NCBI GenBank assembly: GCA_017431625.1
Contig: JAFRKQ010000007.1
Coordinates: 1-36,468, forward strand
Source: a bacterium
GTDB lineage: Bacteria; Patescibacteriota; Microgenomatia; UBA1400; PJMF01
Reading direction: 5' to 3'
DNA length: 36,468 bases
In this document: piece after piece, positions 14,179 through 21,651 of the stretch
How positions within the stretch are numbered: position 1 is the stretch's first letter
Layout: the number at the start of each line of letters is the position of its first letter
Position numbers and translations under genes: made by a program
The notes under the pieces: model-generated
Databases searched by the model: none
What the model saw: the letters and a program-made list of their open reading frames with translations, nothing else
What the model was told of the DNA's origin: nothing

Positions 14179-16524
14179 TTAAAGCAGTCGTGCCCGCTCA
14201 TTCATTTCAATTTCTATCTCCTCTCGATCACGACCATATTTGAGCCGTGATATCTGTTTAATGGCCGCCGCCAGTTGGGGATTCATCCTTGCCTGGACTT
14301 CAGCCATGTCCTTCTCCAGCGACATCGAAAATGGTGGCACTGGTTCATTTTTAACAATAGTTTTGACATATACATGATACTTCTCGATATTAGTCAAGTC
14401 GGTCTCAGTAAAAATCGGGGCAAATTCATGCTCCAAATATTGAGCATCAGTCACACCCACCCGGAAACTCACAATGGTACCCACGTTGCCAAAAACAGCA
14501 TTGCGGATTTCATCATCAATCTGTGCGATAAACTGATTGGCCACCACCAAATTGAGCCGATATTTACGAGCTTCAGACAAAATCGTGGCAAAATCCTCGG
14601 TGGCGTAGTTTTGGAATTCATCTACATACAAGAAAAAGTCTTGTCGTTGTTCCATCGGGATATCCTGGCGGCTCATCGCGGCTGTAAGGACTTTGGGCAC
14701 CAAAATTAACCCCAAAAACTTAGCGTCCTCCTCACCCAAAATACCCTTAGACAAATTGCACAAAATAATCTTTCTCTCGTCCATAGCCTGACGAAAATTA
14801 AAAGCCGACACAGGCTGGCCAATGATATTGCGCATGGTTTTGTTGGTAACAAAACGGCCAAATTTTGAGACAATATAGTCAAGCACTTCAGATTTGTGAA
14901 AGTCCGAAGTCTGAGCCATCTGATCAGTCCAGTAGCGTTTGACCATCGGGTCTTCAATCTCTGGCAAGATGTCCTCAACAAACTTGCTATCAGTAATCGC
15001 CCGAACCAGTTCAATAAAAGTTGCCCCAGGCCGATACATGATTGTCAGCATGGTATTGCGAATAGCGTGCTCAAAACGCGGCCCAATAATTCCTTGATGG
15101 TGAGGATCGTATAGCTTGTACATCAAGCCGATCACACTGCCGACTACAAACTGGCGTTGTTCCTCGGTGTCGGCTTCCATAATGTTCATCCCCAAAGGTC
15201 TGGCTAGATCTGACGGATTAAAATAAATCACATCTTCCGCTCTCTCAGGCGGGATCATTTGCAAAATATCCTCCACAAACTCGCCGTGGGGGTCAATGGC
15301 GCACACCCCAGAGCCAGCTTCGATATCCTGCAGGATCATTTCTTTCAAAAATTCCGATTTACCAGTACCAGTCTTACCGATAATATACATATGGCGACGA
15401 CGATCAGCCAGTGACATGTAAATATTGCGCACATCACCTCGATAAATTGATTTGCCCAAAAAAAGCCCGCTCTCAGGAATTTCTCGTGGAGCAGGGGCAT
15501 TTTTGGCATACAAAAAGCGGATGTGATGCGTTTCCACCGTATTGTTGGGAAAGTGGATCATGGTCGCTAACTCCTCAGAGTTAAAAGTCAACATCCCTCG
15601 ATCGCCAAAAAAAGAGGGGTAGCGATAAACAAAATCATTCATAAACCGCTTTTTGAAGGCAATAATCGACCGTTGCAAGCCAGTAAAAGGAGTGTCAAAC
15701 TGAGCAAAACTAGCGACAATATTGCGCAAAATTGACTCAGCCGAAAAACGATCGGGACTATTAACACAAATACGGATAATAACTTTAAAAATCGGCTTGT
15801 CCACCTTCGCTTCCATGGCTTGATCTTCTTTGGATTCTGTCTCTGAATGAGGTTGCTGCGTCTCGCTATCAGCCTGGCGGTCTTTACGTTTTTCAATCCG
15901 TCTGATAGTCTGGCGCCGATAGCGATCGCCCACGGGCTGGATCACAAATTGAACAATGGCTCCCTCATCGGTATTCATTTTTGAAAGCGCTGAAGTTAAG
16001 CCTTGCAGACCATCATTGGCCAACTCCTTGTAAGTTTTAATTGGCATGCGATCATCAGTGGCGCGCAACTTGGTAAAAGCTACTTGGCCATTACTTGTCC
16101 AGATATTAGGACTAATCACCGGCGTAATATCGGCCTCTGGGTAAGCGGCATGAATGCTTTTTTCAATCAAATCACGCAGTTCTCGAGGCAGTGTCACATA
16201 AAAGGCAATATCTTCCTTTTTGGCGACCACCTCAATAGTAAAAAAGGGCGGCCTCTTGATAAGAGACTGCCAAGGCAAAAGCTCGAGAGCGTGCAAAGCG
16301 TCAAACATCTGTTCGGCGGCCTCCACTTTCACCTCATTGTCTTTGGGTAGGCGGATCAACAGCGTCTCTGAGGTTGCCGACAGACGGTGACGATGCCGAT
16401 TACGCCAAGCATGATAAAGACAATAAACCAGCACTAGCGCCAGCACCAAATACGCAAATCCAAGGACTATCCAGCTTGCCAGCGTGAAGGTGTCCATTTG
16501 GTAAAGATAAGAATCTATCGGCAT
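14179..16524 (-). CDS. Membrane-anchored TraG/VirD4-HerA-like ATPase
   Basis: A 781-residue protein of a type common in CPR genomes and often annotated as a type IV secretion-system DNA-transfer ATPase. One membrane helix lies at about residues 14-36 (WIVLGFAYLVLALVLVYCLY). Then follow a ~330-residue region without recognisable motifs, Walker A GKTGTGKS at about 383-390, CAIDPHGEF, and Walker B FFLYVDEFQNYAT with its Asp near 635. It should form a hexameric motor at the membrane moving DNA or protein. No relaxase, VirB4 or other transfer gene is present, so conjugation is not supported. The start MPIDSYLYQ is chosen because TATAAT lies six bases upstream; a frame extending 12 residues further has no ribosome-binding site. 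Confidence 0.85.
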   Translation of the reverse strand: MPIDSYLYQMDTFTLASWIVLGFAYLVLALVLVYCLYHAWRNRHRHRLSATSETLLIRLPKDNEVKVEAAEQMFDALHALELLPWQSLIKRPPFFTIEVVAKKEDIAFYVTLPRELRDLIEKSIHAAYPEADITPVISPNIWTSNGQVAFTKLRATDDRMPIKTYKELANDGLQGLTSALSKMNTDEGAIVQFVIQPVGDRYRRQTIRRIEKRKDRQADSETQQPHSETESKEDQAMEAKVDKPIFKVIIRICVNSPDRFSAESILRNIVASFAQFDTPFTGLQRSIIAFKKRFMNDFVYRYPSFFGDRGMLTFNSEELATMIHFPNNTVETHHIRFLYAKNAPAPREIPESGLFLGKSIYRGDVRNIYMSLADRRRHMYIIGKTGTGKSEFLKEMILQDIEAGSGVCAIDPHGEFVEDILQMIPPERAEDVIYFNPSDLARPLGMNIMEADTEEQRQFVVGSVIGLMYKLYDPHHQGIIGPRFEHAIRNTMLTIMYRPGATFIELVRAITDSKFVEDILPEIEDPMVKRYWTDQMAQTSDFHKSEVLDYIVSKFGRFVTNKTMRNIIGQPVSAFNFRQAMDERKIILCNLSKGILGEEDAKFLGLILVPKVLTAAMSRQDIPMEQRQDFFLYVDEFQNYATEDFATILSEARKYRLNLVVANQFIAQIDDEIRNAVFGNVGTIVSFRVGVTDAQYLEHEFAPIFTETDLTNIEKYHVYVKTIVKNEPVPPFSMSLEKDMAEVQARMNPQLAAAIKQISRLKYGRDREEIEIEMNERARLL

Positions 16525-16530
16525 ACAGCT

Positions 16531-16536
16531 ATTATA
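16531..16536 (-). promoter_or_regulatory. -10 box of the TraG-like operon
   Basis: TATAAT on the minus strand, six bases before the ATG at 16524, with TGGTA upstream. It predicts a leaderless message. Confidence 0.65.
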
Positions 16537-16648
16537 TACCAGAAAAACGCATTTTCGCAAGCGATTCGGCCGGGCGAATCAAAACACGCTTATAGACAAT
16601 CAATGACAAAAAATAGCTGTAAACCAAGAAAAATAGCCAATAAGCTTT

Positions 16649-16798
16649 GGTTAAAATCCTATAATATTAAACTTAAATATTATAGGATTTTAACTAGTTT
16701 TAGCTCAACCAACTCCAGGCAAAAATTTAATAATATAACCTATAATATATTTTTCTAATTAAAATTAGTCTGGAGACATTTTAAAATTATAGGACTAA
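16649..16798. repeat. 150-bp intergenic repeat, copy B
   Basis: The best-preserved copy. The first hairpin is a perfect 19-bp stem (16650-16668 with 16676-16694, 7-base loop), containing GTTAAAATCCTATAATATT. The second pair is CCTATAAT/ATTATAGG (16739-16746 with 16786-16793) around GTCTGGAG, and CTCCAGGC lies between the two. Its right end is six bases from the stop codon of the neighbouring gene at 16805. The start of TraG lies 125 bases to the left. Confidence 0.87.
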
Positions 16799-16804
16799 AT
16801 CAAC

Positions 16805-17275
16805 TTAGGCCACCCGTAGGTAGTCACTAGTGACTCCCAGACGTGACAAGAGTCGTTCACGCTCGAGCTGCCTGGCAACACTTAAACCTGCCCAAGTAGT
16901 CGCCTGCCTGGTCGAGCCGCGAGCGGCTTGTTTGGCTTCTTGAGACTGATAAAAAGGATAGCCCGCCTCCGTGAGTCGTCGCTCAATCGGGGAGAGCACC
17001 TGTTTTTGTGTCGTTTCGGTAAATTTCTTCACCTCGAGACTATTATCAACCGGTAGGTTTTCTACCGGCGCCGATACTGGCTGGCTCTCTGGCGTGACAG
17101 CAGGTCTATTTTCAGGTGTGGGAGCAGGTATTTCTGGGGACCGAGGTCTTTCTGGAGCCACAACGACTCGCTCTGGCGCCGTCACTGGTGCCGACTCTGG
17201 AGCCTCCAAAGGTGTATTTTTCAGCGCGCCTTGCGTTTCCCAATTTGTCAGTGTATTCATGCCCATATTAGCCAT
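16805..17275 (-). CDS. Pro/Glu-rich protein of unknown function
   Basis: Unrecognised 156-residue protein. Residues about 15-75 are a low-complexity Pro/Glu/Ala linker (PESAPVTAPERVVVAPERPR and similar). The last ~60 residues are helical and charged (SPIERRLTEAGYPFYQSQEA, then RQLERERLLSRLGVTSDYLR). No signal peptide or membrane segment. It is the third gene after rnpA and pheT. Its ATG lies inside the pheT stop region (8-base overlap) with GGAAAG six bases upstream, so it is translationally coupled. In-frame ATGs at 17266 and 17260 are alternatives. Confidence 0.6.
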   Translation of the reverse strand: MANMGMNTLTNWETQGALKNTPLEAPESAPVTAPERVVVAPERPRSPEIPAPTPENRPAVTPESQPVSAPVENLPVDNSLEVKKFTETTQKQVLSPIERRLTEAGYPFYQSQEAKQAARGSTRQATTWAGLSVARQLERERLLSRLGVTSDYLRVA

Positions 17276-19238
17276 GTGTACTTTCCAGTGAGCCTACCAA
17301 CTCGCTCCCAAGTTTTTGCGCCGTACCAACAATTTCTTGGCGAAGCAGGCGCAAAGTTTCATTGTCTATATTACCTTCATTCGCTTGATAAGTCAAGTGA
17401 AAAGTATAGTGATCGCGATAAATATCACCGAGTGACACGCGGGCGACCAGAGGTGAAACAGCCTCGAGCGCAGCTATCAGTGGACCGACATTCGCCCCTT
17501 CAGGAAGCACAAACGTGAGATCTTCGTGCACAGGTACGCCGACAGGCAAGTGGCCTTTTACTTCCAAAGGCCGACAAGCAGCCACGACGGCGTCCAGATC
17601 CAATTCCACCGCTATCCGAAAGCCCGTGAGAGTCTGGATGGTGCCAAGCAGATGTCCTCCAGTGGTAATTTTTCCCTTGTCATCAATATTAATTTGCTCA
17701 TGTGCCAAGCGCAAGGTACGCTCCAAAAGTGCTCTAGCTTGGCGATAGGGCAGGGTAGTGATCCACGCTAGTCGGAGACATTCATTCACTTGATCATCAG
17801 TGTCGCCCGGAAAATATACATTGGCGAGCTCAAAAATCCCAGCCACCTCACGATTATCAATTTGGTTGTGCTCATAAACTTGCTGCAGACTCGGAATTAA
17901 ACTTTGGCGCAAATAGACTTTGTCTTCCGTCAGGGGATTGAGTAACTTGAGCCAGGTATCAGGATTACCCGCGACTTGTGCTTCACTGATCATGGAGTAG
18001 GTATACACTTCCGTCAGACCACTAGCGACCAAGGCGTGCTTGAGCTCGCGCTCAAGAGTGAAATCAAATCGCTCTTGACGGGGAATCTGGACTACCGGAA
18101 AATCTAAATTACTAGGCAAACGGTGATAACCATATATTCTGGCCACTTCCTCAATTAAATCCGCTTCCATAGTTACATCGTGAGCGCGGAACGTGGGCGG
18201 TGTTACTTGCCACTGACGAGCCGTTGTCGGCGTGACCACAAACCCTAGACTAACGAGAATCTCGCGCACCCGCTCGGGTTTGATCGCCACACCCAGATAA
18301 CGGTCCAAACGATCAAGGTCAAATTTAATCGCTTGTATCGGCTTTTTTAGACTTTCATCTTGATAAGAATACACCGGGCTGGCAATCAAAGCGCCGGCCT
18401 GCTTTTGCAATATCTCCACTCCCAAAGCCAAAACCTCATCCATTAGCATCGGATCGACATTTTTTTCGTTGAGAATCGCTGCTACCGTCCGAATAGCGTG
18501 ATTCATACTAGCCTGGCGTACAGTCGGCGCATCCATATTTTCTAGCCAAAAAAGTACCCGCTTGGTTGTTGGTGAAATCGCAGTGTTGGCAGTTCCTTTG
18601 ATCGCTGGCAGGTCAATAATCTCACCCGCTTTATTTTCAAAAACCACCTCGCCACCAAGAGTTTGGTGCTGCTCACCATCAAGAGTGACAAATTTTTTAC
18701 CAGCGGCCGCCTGTTTGACAATAATTTCACCACCCAAGCTCATAATTTTATCATAGTCAAATGTGTGACAGGGATGACCTAGTTCATGAGTGACATAATT
18801 GGACATGTCAATAATAATACCATGACTATTTTGACCAATTTGGTGTAGACGTTTTTGCATCCAGGCGGGTGAATCCTGATTTTTAACTTGATCCAAAACC
18901 ACGCACACAATGCGTTTGACACTTGGGGTCTGAACGCTCACCTTGGGCAAGGGGAGAGGTGTTGTCTGCAAGCTCCAAGAAATTTGTACTGGCTTATCAA
19001 GTTTTTTCGTCTTAACCCGCGTGCCAGCGATCGCCGCCAACTCCCGAGCCAATCCCTTAATCGACATGGAATCAACACGATTAGTGGTGATTTCAATGTC
19101 AAAAACAGGCTCACCATCAATATTTTCGAGACGCTCAAACGAAGGACCGTGCAGTGATCCCAAAGCCGCCAACTCTTCAGGCGACATTTTGGTTTCTAAG
19201 TATTCTTCTAGCCACGTCACTGGTACTAAAATATTCAT
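17268..19238 (-). CDS. pheT: Phenylalanyl-tRNA synthetase beta chain, short form
   Basis: Beta subunit of the (alpha-beta)2 enzyme charging tRNA-Phe. The 656 residues are well short of the ~790 typical length. The N-terminus MNILVPVTWLEEYL passes after about 35 residues directly into the B1 region FDIEITTNRVDSMSIKGLAR, so the EMAP/OB-fold tRNA-binding insertion is absent. The B3/B4 editing region (HELGHPCHTFDYDK), B5 and catalytic-like core (LIEEVARIYGYHRLP), and the C-terminal FDX-ACB domain (LPVGVPVHEDLTFVLPEG, about 565-650) are present. It overlaps rnpA by four bases (ATGA). pheS is not in the window, which is unusual because pheS and pheT are normally adjacent. Confidence 0.93.
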   Translation of the reverse strand: MNILVPVTWLEEYLETKMSPEELAALGSLHGPSFERLENIDGEPVFDIEITTNRVDSMSIKGLARELAAIAGTRVKTKKLDKPVQISWSLQTTPLPLPKVSVQTPSVKRIVCVVLDQVKNQDSPAWMQKRLHQIGQNSHGIIIDMSNYVTHELGHPCHTFDYDKIMSLGGEIIVKQAAAGKKFVTLDGEQHQTLGGEVVFENKAGEIIDLPAIKGTANTAISPTTKRVLFWLENMDAPTVRQASMNHAIRTVAAILNEKNVDPMLMDEVLALGVEILQKQAGALIASPVYSYQDESLKKPIQAIKFDLDRLDRYLGVAIKPERVREILVSLGFVVTPTTARQWQVTPPTFRAHDVTMEADLIEEVARIYGYHRLPSNLDFPVVQIPRQERFDFTLERELKHALVASGLTEVYTYSMISEAQVAGNPDTWLKLLNPLTEDKVYLRQSLIPSLQQVYEHNQIDNREVAGIFELANVYFPGDTDDQVNECLRLAWITTLPYRQARALLERTLRLAHEQINIDDKGKITTGGHLLGTIQTLTGFRIAVELDLDAVVAACRPLEVKGHLPVGVPVHEDLTFVLPEGANVGPLIAALEAVSPLVARVSLGDIYRDHYTFHLTYQANEGNIDNETLRLLRQEIVGTAQKLGSELVGSLESTHG

Positions 19239-19651
19239 AGTATTTCTTTCGTATCAATTTTCTCTATTTTACCACATTTTTCTTCATCTCGCTCGGTCAA
19301 TTTACGGTCAAAATTATAGTGGCAAAAAATATTAAGGTCAGCTAACAGAGACGATTGCGAGTAGTGTAGGATCGTTGGGTTCAGGCTTATGACAATATAA
19401 CTGCGAGGCCAGCGATACTGACGCAAGCACGACTGCACGGCTTCGGTCGCCAGTCTTTTGGCCCGATGACGATCCACACTCAAAGGAAAACTTTTTTTGG
19501 GTGTCAGAATCGCAATTTGTGGTAGTTGTCTCGCCTCGACATCCGTGTCCACCCGAAAGTAAATCCGTCCCCAAGGGCGATTCCAAACCCGCGACTGGAG
19601 AAAAAAGTCCGATGTGATTCTTCCTGGCCAGCGATACTTTCGTTCTAACAT
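19235..19651 (-). CDS. rnpA: Ribonuclease P protein component
   Basis: Basic protein cofactor of RNase P, which trims 5' leaders of tRNA precursors. The family signature is SVDRHRAKRLATEAV (about residues 68-82; the usual form is A-V-x-R-N-R-x-K-R-x-x-R-E), preceded by ILTPKKS and followed by SYIVISLNP, matching the beta strand after the RNR helix. Length 138 fits. It starts leaderlessly seven bases after a TATAAT box and overlaps pheT by ATGA. The usual upstream partner rpmH is not found. The call rests on a short but specific motif and on the neighbourhood. Confidence 0.82.
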   Translation of the reverse strand: MLERKYRWPGRITSDFFLQSRVWNRPWGRIYFRVDTDVEARQLPQIAILTPKKSFPLSVDRHRAKRLATEAVQSCLRQYRWPRSYIVISLNPTILHYSQSSLLADLNIFCHYNFDRKLTERDEEKCGKIEKIDTKEIL

Positions 19652-19658
19652 AATTAGT

Positions 19659-19711
19659 ATTATACCAGATAAAAGTCAATTAAACACCTTGACTTTTATA
19701 ACTAAATTATA
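19659..19711 (-). promoter_or_regulatory. Tandem promoters and inverted repeat before rnpA-pheT
   Basis: Two minus-strand TGGTATAAT boxes at 19664-19659 and 19711-19706. The proximal one is seven bases from the rnpA ATG. Between them an 11-bp perfect inverted repeat (19669-19679 with 19689-19699, ATAAAAGTCAA, 9-base loop) would form a hairpin at the very 5' end of the longer transcript. Confidence 0.6.
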
Positions 19712-20521
19712 CCAAAACCTTTTACTCTCACTATCAAGACAGCGACGTGATTTTTGACGTTGGTACAAAGTCTTATTTAGAGAACAAATTTATTAGCACT
19801 CGCAATGATGTATTGATAGACAAGTGTGAGTAGATTTTTCCTATTTTTTGTCTTTTGTCACTTATATGACACTTTTGCTTGAATTTTTTGGCGGTAATTT
19901 TCTCTTTCTTGAAAACTATTTGTCTACACCCAACAAAAGCCAAAGCTACAGATAATTAAAATTCTTAGCAGATACTCGCTAATGGATAAAATTATTTACT
20001 AGCAAGATAAAGACGCAAGTGCCAGGTGTATATAAGACCATGATTTTTCTTTTCCTAACCGGACACGAAAATTGTAGTACATAAGTAAGGAAAAATACTG
20101 TTAGTAATCAGGATAATAACACAATTTCCCTGTCAAAAAATAATCCCAATTTGGTAAAAATTCGGCTCATTTTTTATTTTTCTTAAAGTGGCGAAAATTC
20201 ATTTTTTCCTCGAGACAAACAAAACCCAACCCTCGGTTTAAGTTCAAGTATAAGTTATAAAGTCACTTTTTCTAGATTATAGGTTCGGCATAATTTTGGA
20301 ACCTTATGTCAATACAGAGGGTCACAGACTCAATTCTGACAAAAATTAACGTTAATGATGCTCAATCAGTCAAAAATGCACAAAGTCGTGTCTAGCAATC
20401 AAAAGCTGTTACTGCTAAAAAGTTGATTTTGCCCTTTTATTACTTACCAAAACAAACCCAACTTTTCTCATCACTGCTCACTTATAATAGAACAAACAAA
20501 CCGTCACTAGAATTTATTTGT

Positions 20522-20650
20522 ATGTTGACACCCAAATATGCCTGGGAATTATTGTTGCTTGCAATCCTTATGATTTGGTTTTCTTTCGTCAGTTATTTTT
20601 TGATAAATCATAAACTTAATAAGAGTTTTTATTTAAAGCTAACAGCATAA
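20522..20650 (+). CDS. Possible 42-residue single-span membrane protein
   Basis: A frame encoding MLTPKYAWELLLLAILMIWF and onward, with a convincing hydrophobic helix (about residues 9-27) and a basic C-terminal half. A TATAAT at 20483-20488 lies about 33 bases upstream, but no ribosome-binding site is visible. The surrounding DNA is AT-rich, so hydrophobic frames arise by chance. Not recognised as any family. Confidence 0.22.
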   Translation: MLTPKYAWELLLLAILMIWFSFVSYFLINHKLNKSFYLKLTA

Positions 20651-21090
20651 AAGTTAAAATATAATCAAACCTAAAAATATAGACTGAATAAAAAATATTC
20701 TGTTAATTTGACACCACAAAGTTTCACTTTTATCTCGTTGAAATTTTGTCGCTAAAAAAATCCAAAAAGATTTTTTATCTTGACCAAATATTTATGTCAC
20801 AAATAAATTTACTAGACAAATTATCTCTGCTAGTGAAATCATCATAGATACCATTAATTTGTAACTATATGGATAGTGACCATTATTCCAGCAAAGTGTT
20901 TATAAGCAAAATTTTATCTGTCAAATAATTTTTGACGAGCACATTTGTTATGTTGCTTAATCCGAAAATAGTAAATACTAAGATACAAAAATAAATAGAA
21001 AAATATAAAAATTTACAAAAAGTCACCCAAAACCGAATAAAATACGAAAATCCTATAAAACTTTCCTGCTTATCGGACGTTAACGTTAAC

Positions 21091-21224
21091 ATCCTATAAT
21101 ATTTTATGATTTTTTATAGGACTTTAACCAAAGTATCTTATATTAATTTCTAAAATTATAAGGACTTTAGGTCAACAACCTATAATATTTTTAGCCTGGA
21201 AAAGCTTAAAGTCCTATAATATTG
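21091..21224. repeat. Divergent copy C of the intergenic repeat
   Basis: Shares ATCCTATAATATT, TTATAGGACTTTAACC, AAATTATAAGGACT, AACCTATAATATTTTTAG, CCTGGA and AAAGTCCTATAATATT with copies A and B, in altered order and spacing. It directly follows the palindrome GTTAACGTTAAC. Confidence 0.65.
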
Positions 21225-21612
21225 TTATTAACAAAATGGGGCTTCTACTCGAGGAATTTTCTCTATCAAATAGAATCTAAGCAACAGCGAGTGATCTTAA
21301 ACAAGCACTTGTTTGTGACTCGCAACCGCATCCAATGGTGGAAAACTTTGCTCTCACTGATCTGTTATCAATTAGCAATCATGATAAAAGTCGCCTTTGT
21401 CATAGTTATTTCTTGCAAATTTTGCGGGAATAATTGTTATCCAGGCATACAGCAATTAATGTTGCCCAAAAGCATTGACCCGTGTGCCGTATTCATGCCT
21501 TTGGCTGATGAGCATCTAATCGTGAGATTTTAATGATTGGCCACAATTTTTGCTTGTTTTTCTTGCAATATTTTTTATTTTAAGCCGTCATTTTCGCCCT
21601 TTTGCTCATGTC

Positions 21613-21641
21613 TTGACAAAACCCCAGCTCAATGATAAAAT
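21613..21641 (+). promoter_or_regulatory. gyrB-ppa-gyrA promoter
   Basis: TTGACA at 21613-21618, 17-base spacer, TAAAAT at 21636-21641. The ATG at 21652 lies 10 bases downstream, so the leader would be about four bases. Confidence 0.75.
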
Positions 21642-21651
21642 CAACCCACTT

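Larger units (their letters stand above)
19652..21651. other. 2.0-kb AT-rich intergenic region, candidate replication origin
   Basis: No convincing protein gene fills this span, which separates minus-strand rnpA-pheT from plus-strand gyrB-ppa-gyrA. It holds tandem rnpA promoters, two copies of the palindrome core TTAACGTTAA (20345-20356 and 21079-21090), a very AT-rich stretch (about 20640-21070), repeat copy C (21091-21224), a TGCGGGAAT site (21423-21431), a GCCTGGA-type site (21440-21446) and the gyrB promoter. rnpA on one side and gyrB-gyrA on the other, with polarity switching, is the classic oriC context. I found no exact TTATCCACA DnaA boxes by eye. Confidence 0.45.

Noticed and set aside
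20883-21092. 69-residue hydrophobic frame on the minus strand
   Set aside because: Phe/Ile/Leu-rich translation expected from AT-rich DNA; no start signals; overlaps the GTTAACGTTAAC palindrome.
21222-21533. 103-residue frame before gyrB
   Set aside because: Begins within the repeat copy C from a TTG, has no family resemblance and no ribosome-binding site; another frame is open just as long locally.
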